From contig NC_051447.1 in NCBI RefSeq assembly GCF_001649575.2, forward strand, positions 1,360,058 through 1,424,057: a DNA stretch of 64,000 bases, written 5' to 3'. The notes below the pieces were generated by a model. The model saw only the letters and a list, made by a program, of their open reading frames with translations. It had not been told where the DNA came from and made no database searches. The DNA comes from Kryptolebias marmoratus. Taxonomy: Eukaryota; Chordata; Actinopteri; Cyprinodontiformes; Rivulidae. Numbering within the stretch: the stretch's first letter is position 1; the number at the start of each line of letters is the position of its first letter. Position numbers and translations under genes: made by a program. This document shows positions 22,623-32,330 of the stretch, one piece after another.

Positions 22623-23184
22623 TGTCGAGGTCAGAAAAAACTCACAAAAATCTGGAAAACCTGCTCGACCTCCTCACCCGGGATCGGGAAGATGCACGGA
22701 GTCAGAGAGTCAAAAACAGCCAAAGAGTCCACTTTAAAGTTCAAGTAAAATTTATTAACTTTCAGAACTGGAAGGAGACGCTTACCAGAGTTCAAAGCTC
22801 AGCCTACGTCTGAAGCTAACTTCTCGTTCGATGCATTATATTAATTCGCCCCACCCGGACGGCGGTCTTTTTCTTCAGTAAATTTCCATCCCTTTGTTGT
22901 TGTTTACCAGTTTCCAGCAGTTTGCAGCCAGGCGGATCGCATTCCCACCCAGACAGACCGCACCCTCTTCTGGGTTTCCTGGAGTTCGTGAGGTCATCCC
23001 ATCACGTGTTCTATACAACTGTCTTCATTTTCATGTAAAAAATCATAAATTAATCACTCTTCATTGTCATATAAAAAATCATAGATTATTCATTCTTTAT
23101 TTTCATTCTTAACACAGCATTATTATACATTACAACTATGGCGTGGCTAAGCTGGCTGATGGCTTCATGGGGCGACCAATGACA
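22623..23184 (-). repeat. Endogenous retrovirus LTR
   Basis: Read on the minus strand, the block begins TGTCATTGG right after a purine-rich tract (gaagatgaagggatggag), and ends CTCGACA, so it has TG...CA ends. It holds a poly-A signal aataaa (near 22755) about 130 bases before the end. Its position 3' of the env fragment fits a 3' LTR. The boundary next to env is the less certain one. Confidence 0.6.
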
Positions 23185-23385
23185 GCTCCATCCCTTCATC
23201 TTCATTCACCTCCTCGTTCGCCACCATCTGATAGGCCGGTGGTTTCTCACCACCTCCCTTCTCGATGTGGAGGTGATACATTGCACCATCAGAGATCTCA
23301 GGCAGGGCACATAGCAGCAGCCACAGGTAATCAGCACACCTAGGAAAGTAGCGAGAGAAACAAAGAGAGACATCGCCAGGCCCTT

Positions 23386-23945
23386 CTACTTCCTGAAGAT
23401 GTTGGTGAACCAGCTGTCCCAGGGGCTGTCCAACCCCGAGTGTTCATGCATGGTTTTGCTGAGAGTCCTCAGTCCTTCCAGCGCCTTGGTCACAGATCCG
23501 TCCAGTGCTGTATTGTTGGGAATAAAAGTACAACACATATCTCCAAACATAGCGCACACTCCCTCCTTTTCAGCTAGGAGCATGTCTAAGGCCATGTCTA
23601 AGGTCACTTGTTTAGTTAGATTTACCATACAATTAAAGCCCCAGGTGTCTTGTGGAAACAAGGGGGCAGGTTCAGTGAACATGGTGGGTCTACCGACGGC
23701 GCAGGCAATACAATTTGACATGTGCTGCTCCTGTGCAGTAGCAGCCATCCAAGCTAACCACAGGTTAGCGCTAGAGTAACCTGTGGCCATGTGTACCACC
23801 CTCCAGGATTGCCCCAACACTTCATGATCTGACACAAATCAAACTTAAAAGTGGTTGGCTGTCCTATTGTGTAGTTCAATTCGAGACCTCCCCATGTCCT
23901 CTTACAGTAGTCTGTCGGCACCTTTACCGCCCATCTCGATGCCAA
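23386..23945 (-). pseudogene. Endogenous retrovirus env remnant (SU/TM)
   Basis: Two overlapping minus-strand frames (23754-23945 and 23386-23835) look like a gamma- or epsilon-type retroviral envelope. The later frame has a C-x6-C-C motif at 23530-23556, the disulfide motif of transmembrane subunits, preceded by a leucine-rich segment of the immunosuppressive-domain region and followed by a TM ectodomain-like stretch ending near 23386. The frame break at about 23830-23760, plus the absence of a full N-terminal part and of the membrane anchor in the same frame, mean it is a broken copy. It lies 3' of the integrase fragment, as expected for a provirus on this strand. Confidence 0.7.
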
Positions 23946-24116
23946 TACCGGTGCTCCCTAACGGGGTCGGTTCAGGGTGGCACAGGTTTTACCCCCTGGG
24001 ATAACACAAAAATGCTCCAACAGAAAGATGATACCACAGACAATCACTGCTATCAGTCCTATGACTGCTGTGGTCCTCCAGGGATGTTTCTCCCACAGCA
24101 TGTTTTGTGTTGCTTT

Positions 24117-24803
24117 TTAGTCTTTTGTGTGTGTGTGTTTTACCAGTTCACATCCTGGTTCCTCAGCCGGAGCACACTGGGACCAGTGATACCAGTTCTC
24201 GCCTTTACCTCGCAGGTGGACGGCATGTGATGTTCTTTCCACCACCTGGTACGGTCCCGTGAATCTGGGCTCTGACCACTTTCTTTTGATGACCTTCAGC
24301 CACACCCACTGGACCTCAGGGGCCGTGAGGGTGGACCCCTCGCCTCGGGCCTCTCTCTGGATCCTGGCAAGCTCTCTTTTTACAGTCTGCAACTGATGAA
24401 AATAGTCCTTTTGTGTCAGTTGTTGCAGGTCACCTGTGAGATCCGGGGGCCAACGTTGTGGTCCAGGAAAACACTGTCCGGTGGTCAGTTCGAACGGGGT
24501 GTATCCTGTGTGATACCAGATTAATTGATCAGAAGTTAGAGTTACAGCAGCCACCACCCCCTCAGGGGCTACATAGATATTATCAGTTGTAATTTGCCAG
24601 GTCTTACCCTCTAGTTCTGAGGAAAATGTTTCCTGGTACCAGTCTGTGTGGTTCCGGTCATAGAAGAGTGTCACAATGCCAATGTAGCTGCCAATTTTGA
24701 AGCCAGTGGCTAATTTTTTTCTTGTTTCAGAAGTCCTTCTACGCATGTAGAACAATGTGTTCGGCCAAAAGAGAAACAGAGGCTGCACTCTGACACCACT
24801 CAT
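24117..24803 (-). pseudogene. Endogenous retrovirus integrase C-terminal fragment
   Basis: A 228-codon minus-strand frame. Its second half (about 24117-24400) has WVWLKVIKRKWSEPRFTGPY, then HAVHLRGKGENWYHWSQCAP, the SH3-like C-terminal domain of gamma-type retroviral integrase. Before it, near 24470, is YTPFELTTGQ, the end of the catalytic core. The first part of the frame (24600-24803) does not resemble integrase and may be another piece joined by deletion. The catalytic D,D-35-E residues are not all present. Confidence 0.7.
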
Positions 24804-25085
24804 CTTTTCTTTCAGAATGAGGTGTCACACGCAGCTGTGTTTTATCTAATATGCTCGGAAAAGAGATAAATAAATCTCTTACCTCTCTACTTTTTCTTTT
24901 GTTTTTTGTGGGCCCACACAGCTGGTGAACACCGCATCCTGGAAGTCAGCTGCCTTCATTTCTCTCCCTGACGGACCACCAATTTGTTTAATTGAAAGGC
25001 AGTTCTTACACAGAAATAAATGAGCATTCTCTATATCTCTCTTTTGCCAGAACATGGGGGTCCTTTTAATTGTCACTAACTGTAT
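24804..25085. other. Unassigned sequence between retrovirus and LINE
   Basis: No similarity recognised. A 76-codon minus-strand frame (24879-25109) has a C-x2-C pair but no signature I can name. Confidence 0.35.
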
Positions 25086-25089
25086 AAGA

Positions 25090-25745
25090 AGGGCCAGAGT
25101 CGACTCCACCTGCTGCGGAGACTGAGGTCCTTTGGTGTTTGCAGGACTCTGTTAAAGACCTTCTATGTCATGGTGGTTCCATCTGCCTTCTTCTATGGAG
25201 TGGTCTGCTGGGGGGCTGGGTGTAATGAAAGGGACAGGAACAGGATCGACAAACTAGTACGGAGGTCAAGTTCTGTACTGGAGTGTCCTCTGGAGCCTGT
25301 GATAGTGACGGGTGAGAGGAGGATGCTAGCTAAGCTAACAGCCATCATGGACAACCCCCGCCACCCTCTGCATGAAACTGTGGGAAGGATTAACAGCTCC
25401 TTCAGCCAGAGACTCAAACATCCTTGCTGCAGGACGGAGCGCTTCCATAGATCATTCATCCCAACCGCAGTTAGGGTGTATAACACAACATGATGTTATG
25501 AGTCACTTGGACACCTAACTTCCACTGCCATCACTTTGCGAACACCCTCCATATACATTTAATTTATTTGCTGTACTGTTATCTGTATTTATAGTGTTCA
25601 TTGATGTATATGTGTGTGGATGTATATTTGGTTAATGTATATACTTATGTGTATATGATGTACATAATGTTTTCCTTTTCATCTCAACCTTTCTGTATTG
25701 AGCTGCAGTAACGTGCAAATTTCCCCATTGTGGGATCAATAAAGT
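25090..25745 (+). mobile_element. Rex1/L2-like LINE, 3' end with UTR
   Basis: Plus-strand C-terminal RT sequence in an open stretch at 25170-25493: VPSAFFYGVVCWG, then RRMLAKLTAIMDNPRHPLHE, GRINSSFSQRLKHPCCRTER and FIPTAVRVYN. A 250-base AT-rich 3' UTR follows, ending gtgggatcaataaagtt and running straight into the (TTATC)n tail. The 5' side begins abruptly at about 25085, a typical truncation. Confidence 0.85.
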
Positions 25746-25746
25746 T

Positions 25747-25832
25747 TTATCTTATCTTATCTTATCTTATCTTATCTTATCTTATCTTATCTTATCTTAT
25801 CTTATCTTATCTTATCTTATCTTATCTCTTAT
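25747..25832 (+). repeat. (TTATC)n microsatellite, LINE 3' tail
   Basis: About 16 repeats of cttat directly after the LINE end. Such tails are how this LINE group ends, in place of poly-A. Confidence 0.95.
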
Positions 25833-27300
25833 CGTCATCAGAAATTCCACAAAAGATCCCGAAACATCTTTGAGACTGGGCGTATTTAGACAGACAGAAT
25901 ACATTAGTGTGTATTGCATACTTCTGACCAGTTTGTGATTGGTCATTAGTTTACACAACTCCAACGTCACTTACAGGAAACCAGCCCGAACAGCTGGTTG
26001 AGTCTGGATCAGTGTAACCCAGACTCAACCCAGAACGAGCACACTGTTTTCCAGGAATTGTCCTGTCATTATGAACAATCTCTTATCACTAACCCACTGT
26101 TCTGGAAAGTTCTTGGCAACACCTGGCAATAACAACCGAACTTTCTTTACACACGAACATAGCTCCTGTTTACCCTTTCTTCTTCCATATTTGGTAAACT
26201 GCAGTCTGCAGCTGCCTCTAAGTTATAGAATGAAATGCTTTCTTTCACTTTTTTATTTTTTTACTTTTTTTCCACTTTCTTCCTTTCTGTCTTTGGGCAT
26301 TCAGCCCTCAGGGTCTTCAAACTGGAACAAAGCTTTGTTGGGACTTTTTCAAACATTCAACTTTTCCAGCTCAGTTTTAAGCTCTTTAATGCTGTGCAAC
26401 AAGGAACCACAAATGAATATAAACTCACTAAGTACTTCATTAGAAACACCTGCACACCGGCTAAGGCAGAACACAGTACACAGGGGTGTACTACAAAGCA
26501 AGTTCAACACAACAAGTGTTTAATTGTTTGGCACTGGTGAAGTTGTTGGACAAAAACAAAATTCAGCACAAATTTGTGTTACAATTCATGCATGCACCCA
26601 TGTCTGGAAGAATTTTTTGAGTATATGTACTTCTACTTAAAAACATTGTTTTAGCCCTTTTTGTATGTCTGCTCTTTAATGTTCCAGATCATTGGCACTG
26701 TGTGGAATTACACATTGGTGTTGCTAGACTGTTTTTACTAGGGCCCATTCCTCAACATACATCTTCTGTGCCGTCATATTTCAGGAACTTACATGCATAT
26801 TCACAAAGCTATTTTGTCACACAGTTTTCCCACACTAAAATGAGGTATTATTGAAGCATTTAAGGAAAAATGTGCTCAAATTTAAATTAATTTTTGTCAA
26901 TCATAGCCAAAGAAAGTTGTGTCAGATTCTCAGAGTCCAGTTCTGTTTGTGATAAGAAGGTGGCCAGTTTGACACAGAGCCTAAACAGCCAGCTGTTACT
27001 GCTGGCTTTAGAAAATCGAGGGCAAGAATATCACAGAACCAATCATGTATGTTCCTTAGTGTTGCAAATCATTTCTCTAATCAAATATATTGTCTGTAAA
27101 ATACCATTGTGCACATCTGGCATACTGAGGACTATGGTGCACTGGGGAGAGAGCATGCAGCAAGTGACCCTTTGTGCACAAGAGAAACTATTAAGTGAAA
27201 AAAGGATAACAAAGCACAAGTGTTTCTGTTTAATTTAGACAATGTCAAAAAATAGTACAGTACTAATAAATCAGTGAAAAAAAATGAATCATTCAATTGA
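25833..27300. other. Intergenic, one repeat fragment only
   Basis: Near 26425-26465 is a piece of the common fish repeat end that reads cactcaccggccacttt in consensus (here aactcactaagtacttcatt), followed at about 26482 by ggggtgtactacaaagcaag, another frequent fish repeat start. Open frames here (up to 150 codons) show no recognisable protein. Confidence 0.45.
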
Positions 27301-27304
27301 CTTT

Positions 27305-27492
27305 GACAGTCTGACTGATGTGTTTAGTGAGACCGATGTGTGCGCAATGAAACTGATGTCTTCACAGTGAGACTGATGTGCACGCAGTGTGAGCGATGTG
27401 CATGCCTTAAGACTTATGTATGCACGGTGAGACTAATGAGCATATAGTGTGACTGATGTATGTGCAGTGAGACTGATGAATGTGCAGTATGG
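27305..27492 (+). repeat. Degenerate tandem repeat, about 22-base unit
   Basis: Eight or so units of the form gtgagactgatgtgtgcgca follow each other, with substitutions and small length changes (gactgatgt, cgatgtgtg, gactaatgag and so on). Confidence 0.7.
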
Positions 27493-28330
27493 CTTTGAAT
27501 TTAGCAACAGCCATGGAGATGCATATCCACAGAGATGCACAAATTTACTGTCTGAGACCAGACAAATAATTTGGGTCATTTAAGATTTCATGAAAATAAA
27601 TTATTTTTCCTAAAATATGACATCATCTTGGAGTCGTCAAAAGCAAATAAAAAAATGAACAGACAGAAAAAATCCATTATGCAGTAGGTCTAACATTAAA
27701 AGCTTGTTCTCTTTCTCTGGAGATAGATCAGCGGCCTGGGTGGAATAGTAATGATGCTTTTGTGTGCTTTAGTGATATCTGAGGACTCATTGATCACTGA
27801 CAAACTAATAGAAATACACCAGGGTTTGTATGCTGCCTATATTTCATCACGTACTTAACTTGAAAAACCCATTGATATGACATACATGTTTTACCTTCTT
27901 AAATTTTTTAAAAACCCAATATAATATGATTATGTTTTTATTTTAATATAGTCTCAAATAGCAACATTAGAATTTCTAAATGAAAATAAAATGAAGCAGG
28001 CTACAAGAGTTGTCACAGTTCATGGTTTTATTTTTTTTAAGTTTACATTTGTTTACAGTTCTGTTGTTGCATAAATTAATACCTTACCTGTTGTGGTGTC
28101 TGAAAATAAAGTTGAAATAAAAAGTGTTTTTAAGCCAACATTAGTTGAAAGAAAAGCATAAAATCTGCTGATTGTTTAGTTTTCAACAACAAAAAAAAAA
28201 TTATACTATTTTTTTTAAAACCAAACATTAAAGAAACCATTCAGATGTTATCAGATTTCTCTGTGGCCCCCTTGAACATAACATCCGCTGAGCCACTGAA
28301 GTTCAGCAATTTATCAGTGAATATTAGTAC
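27493..28330. other. AT-rich, nothing recognised
   Basis: No exon, repeat family or structured site seen apart from short A and T runs. Confidence 0.45.
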
Positions 28331-28335
28331 AATAG

Positions 28336-28535
28336 GGTTCAGTATGTTGGAATTACATACAGAAAATACCACTGGAGTTTCATTTTTTAGGTTCCCGAAA
28401 GATAAAAACCTTCCCCAGATTTGGATCCATAAGCTCCGATGTGGGAATTACTATTAGAATGGATCACTTCAAAGACCCTTGTTACTGCGGTGAACTGACT
28501 TCACGCCAAACAAAAACAGGACCTTTAGCCAGCAG
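28336..28535 (+). pseudogene. THAP-domain remnant, first part
   Basis: One frame gives TENTTGVSFFRFPKDKNLPQ and WIHKLRCGNYY, the FxRFPxDxxLxxxWI core of a THAP zinc-dependent DNA-binding domain. After a stop the next frame continues with DHFKDPCY (about 28455-28480), the HF...CF/Y part, so one frameshift separates the halves. The N-terminal C-x2-4-C pair of the finger is not visible. The segment stops where the inverted-repeat element begins. It may derive from a THAP gene or a P-element-like transposon. Confidence 0.6.
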
Positions 28536-29308
28536 CAGAATCCGTGTATGGTTCCTTCTTTGGTTTTTTCGTTTCAAAATAAAATTGCAAAAACAAAACA
28601 AGCATGTGTTTTTTTGTTTTTAAAACAAAATTAGAAAAACGGCAATTGCAAAAATAAAGACGTTTGTTTGTACGTTTTGTTTTGATTTTTAACTACAATG
28701 GTTTAACCAAAGACAATATTTTGTTATGATGTTAATTCAACGGGACCTTATGGCGGAACTGGAAATGAAGACCTGAACTCCCGGCACATAAGTCTTTTAG
28801 TTACCAGTAGGTGGCGGTAATGTACTGATTTAATTATTTACTTGGAATATTAAAGAAATCTTGTTGACGGTAAGATCATCAGCTCTCAATGAAATGCGTC
28901 TATTCCCTCTAAATAAGACAAACGGATCCATTTTAAACTGGTAGGTTCTGAAGTGCTAACTGAAAAAGTTCTTCTTCTTCTTGTGGATTTTAATGGCAGT
29001 TGGCAAGAAACTGAAGGTGTACATTGCCGCCACCTACTGGTAACTGAAAAAGTTATGTGCCAGGAGTTCAGGTCTTCATTTCCGGTTCCGCCATAAGGTC
29101 CCGTTGAATTAACAAGAAAATAAAAGCTTGTCTTTGGTTTAACCATTGCAGTTAAAAAAAAAAAAAAAAAAGTACCCCTTTTTTAATTTTGCAATTGCCG
29201 TTTTTCTAATTTCGTTTTAAAAACAAAAAAAACACACGCTTGTTTTGATTTTGCAATTTTATTTTAAAATGAAAAAAACAAAGAACAAACCATACACAGA
29301 TTCAGCAG
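28536..29308. mobile_element. Foldback-like element with 290-base inverted arms
   Basis: The left arm (28536-28826) and right arm (29019-29308) are inverted copies along almost their full length. Shared marks include gtgtatggtt at the outer ends, gaaaaacggcaattgcaaaa, aattcaacgggaccttatgg, and accagtaggtggcgg at the inner ends. The spacer (28827-29018) carries cttcttcttcttgtgg. The arms differ by scattered substitutions and a few indels. The element splits the THAP remnant. Confidence 0.85.
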
Positions 29309-29427
29309 TCCCAACTATTTTTGATGTTAAAAGAAAGACAAATGGAGAGGAGGACATCTCCACAGAGAAGGAGATGAGAAATAGAAAGCTTTACTTCAAA
29401 TGTGATGTGAACGCACGCTGTCATTAA
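29296..29427 (+). pseudogene. THAP-gene remnant, second part
   Basis: Just beyond the right arm, the frame reads DSAVPTIFDVKRKTNGEEDI. AVPTIF is the conserved motif that follows the THAP finger in this family, which ties this piece to 28336-28535. It ends at a stop (29425-29427) after 25 more codons. Confidence 0.6.
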
Positions 29428-29803
29428 AAGGTATGAGCTGCTTACAGGCCGACAGCCTGAGATCAGTTTGTAATTCAGAGCAGTTTGTTATTGATGAAAA
29501 TATATAAACATCCACATGTGATTAAACAAATGCCATAGTCTGGAACTGCTATTGATTAGTTTACTCTGGTGTGAGAGTTTATAAATGCTACTCTGAATCG
29601 CACTCACAGTGTTTACAAGTTAGCAACATTAGCTCTCTCCTGCCGTCTTTATGTTGATTTTTAATTTCATGTACTGATGTCATGACAATGATCTGGGGAT
29701 AATCGGTTCTTACCGTTCCACGTTCCCAACTTGGTCGTTATGTGCATTGTTTTGTCAGCCATGATGGTCTTGGTGATCCTCAGAATCCGGATCTGAAGAG
29801 TTT

Positions 29804-29978
29804 TCATCCTGGTCCTGGAGGGCCACTATCCTGCATATTTTAATTGTTTCTTTGCTTTAACACACCTGATTTAAAAAAAATGAATAATTAACAAGTTTCT
29901 GCAGAACTTGAAGTCCTGCTGAAAAGCAGGGAAACATCTAAACCTTGCAGGATAGTGGCCCTCCAGGACCAGGATTAC
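29804..29978. mobile_element. Short palindromic MITE
   Basis: The ends are inverted: cctggtcctggagggccact and atcctgca at the left, and tgcaggatagtggccctcca then ggaccagg at the right. The interior (acacacctgatt, acttgaagtcctgctgaa) matches a MITE I know to be abundant in teleosts. No coding content. Confidence 0.85.
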
Positions 29979-29984
29979 ACACCA

Positions 29985-30740
29985 CTGCTCTACACCAACA
30001 ACTGTAGAACCCAACTGCCACCTAGTGATGTTTGCTGACGACACAGTTCTTCTGTCACTTCTGTCTGACTCTACATAGCACCATAAACCAGCTCTGCAGC
30101 AGTTTGTCAAGTAGTGTGACCACTTCCAGCTAGAGCTTGATGTCAGCAAAACAAAGGAGATGGTGGTGACCTTCTTCAGCAGATAAAGGGAGCTGGCTGC
30201 TTTGGCCACCTTTCAAATTGTGTTGAAAAGTACAAATACCTGGAGACCATAAGATAAGATGAGAACTTTATTGATCCCACAGGAAATTGTTGTGCCAGAG
30301 ATACAATACAAAAGAACATGCATAAGGAATCACACAAAACCTCCTCAGGAAACTGAACTACTTCTCAGTCAGTAACACGTTTTCATGACCTTTTACTACA
30401 CTTTCATTAAAATTGTCATGTCCTTTTACATTAACTGCTGGTTCCACATCATCAACTTGCAGGACAGGAACCTTCTACACAGGGTATTTTCCAAAATCAT
30501 TAGATCTTCTGCTTGCTCTCTGTCCATTGTGTATGAGAAGCAGGTTTGCACTCTAGCTGGCCAGATAGTATAGGAATTGTCTAATGCTCTTTTCTCAGCT
30601 TTTAAGCGACTGTCATCTGGTCACAGGCTTTGTTGTCTGCCTGCAGGACTCAGAGGAGTAAGGTGACCTGTGTCTCTCTGGCTGTTTTCCTGACCTCTTC
30701 AACTATTGAAACCCTCTTAGGACTCTTAAACCCTCATAAG
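29985..30740 (+). mobile_element. LINE fragment, RT C-terminal part (two pieces)
   Basis: Plus-strand reading gives HLVMFADDTVLLSLLSDST (catalytic box, FADD) near 30025-30085 and LELDVSKTKEMVVTFFSR near 30130-30180, and after a break SLRKLNYFSVSNTF near 30340 with LINE C-terminal text to about 30650. At about 30248-30300, agataagatgagaactttat plus tgatcccacaggaaattg is the inverted 3' end of another LINE, inserted between the halves. Confidence 0.75.
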
Positions 30741-31111
30741 CAGCTCACCCAACTGGGAAACATCTCAATCTGCTTGCTCACTGATTTGCATTGTTTCTAT
30801 TGTTACTTTATCAGGTTACTTTATTTAATGTTGTCAACTTATTATCTGGTGACTTAATCTGCTTAATGCACAGCCTTAGTACTGTACATTGTTTAATCTG
30901 CACATTATTTACTGTAAATAGTAAATATACTGCACCTTATTTTATTTATTGGGTACACTATGAAACCTGTGTAACCTCCTATATCTGCTGCCTCCCGCAC
31001 CCCATTAAGATCCCCTCATTTACTTTTATATTAATTTAAAAATCATTTCGCTTTATCAGAACTTAGTTAATTTCTTGCTCCTTTATACAATTCTACTTTC
31101 TTTTGTTGGTG

Positions 31112-31735
31112 ACAGGCAGTTTTTTAACCCACGTGCAGAATCAGAGTTGGAGACTGAGGCAAACACAAGAATCTTTATTTACAGGGTAAGAATTTGCAAA
31201 GAGAGTGTCTCTATGCCTGTTTCTGGAAGAGAGACAAGAAAGGAGGGAAACTGAATGAAGACAGATGAAAAATGGAAATAAAAGGATCATGCGCTTACTG
31301 TTGCATGGAGAAAGTTAGTCTTGGGAGGGGGTAGGCCAGCAATTTACAGAGGAATAGTGCATTTGCTGGGAACCTGGACGTGGTCCTGGAGGACTTGTGA
31401 AAGTATGGCAAGAGGCTGATCTGAGAGCGGGCAGGTGGGTGGTTGCGGAGGTTGTTGGAGCTGTGGTGGATGTCAGGGTGGATAATGATTTCCAGGAAGA
31501 CACTGTAACAAAAGGTTCTGGTTTTGTGATTCGGACCCAGAGTGACTGAGCATCAGGCAAATAAGGACCATCCAGCAGCTCCTTAAATCCTTTACAGTTA
31601 ACGAGTTGATTGCAATCAGGTAACCATGCCCAGCAGGAGTCCTCTGTAACAAGTCTCACAAGCACACAACCACACTCATAGGATTCTGACAGTTGAGTTA
31701 TTAGGATTTTTAAAATTTTTACTTTTTTCATTTTA
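31112..31735 (-). repeat. LTR-like repeat
   Basis: The low-coordinate end tgacaggcagttttttaa with aatctttatttacag (complement of an aataaa signal) looks like the 3' end of a fish LTR or LTR-like unit on the minus strand. The 138-codon minus frame inside is Ser/Thr/Pro-rich and I do not regard it as a gene. Confidence 0.4.
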
Positions 31736-31789
31736 TTTCATTTTTATTCTTTGTCGTGTTGCTCTGTGTTTCCTCGGTTGCGCCTAAGG

Positions 31790-31925
31790 GATAAACTTAG
31801 TTGTTTGAATTTCAATCGCATGTGATATTGTGAGATCTTGCAAGATGGGATAGCAGCCAGAATTTGGGTTGAAGATGGTTCTACTACTACCACACAAAAT
31901 TTAACTCAGTAAGAGACAAGATGTT
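31790..31925 (+). repeat. Partial copy of unclassified interspersed repeat
   Basis: Contains gatattgtgagatcttgcaa, actactaccacacaaaattt and aactcagtaa of the family's central part. It lacks both ends. Confidence 0.55.
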
Positions 31926-31929
31926 ACCT

Positions 31930-32330
31930 CCTCATGGGCCCATCATCTGCAAGAAGGACAGTTGAGGTCTGATCCCATATACGCTGGGCAGCAGGCAAGA
32001 GAGAGTCCCTCCCATGTCAATTCTCAGTGGCATAAACTAGCTCTAGGGACATTAAATGTCACGTCACTAGTGGTCAAAGAGCTTGTGTGTGAGGTTAAAT
32101 GATACCAACTAGATATAATTCGGCTCACCTTTACCCACAGCTTGGGCTGTGGAACCCAACTCCTAGAGAGGGGCTGTCCAGAGTCTTTCATACTCTGGAG
32201 TTACCCAGGGAGAGAGCAACTTAAAACCTACTTTGGGTGTAGGGATGCTCACAAACCCCCGGCTGAGTGCCTTGGTGTTGGAGTTTTCCCTGGTGAATGA
32301 GAGGGTTATAGGCTTTGTGTTATCCATCAG
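31930..32330 (+). mobile_element. LINE endonuclease (APE) fragment
   Basis: Frames on the plus strand give TSLVVKELVCEVKRYQLDII near 32070 and LGCGTQLLERGCPESF near 32140, then LGVGVFPGE near 32270. These are the first blocks of the APE-type endonuclease of a fish non-LTR element. Frameshifts separate them, and the RT is missing. Confidence 0.65.

Noticed and set aside
29690..29770. Possible first exon on the minus strand (MADKTMHITTKLGTWN with a gtaaga donor)
   Set aside because: No partner exon or promoter signal was found and the text is too short to judge.
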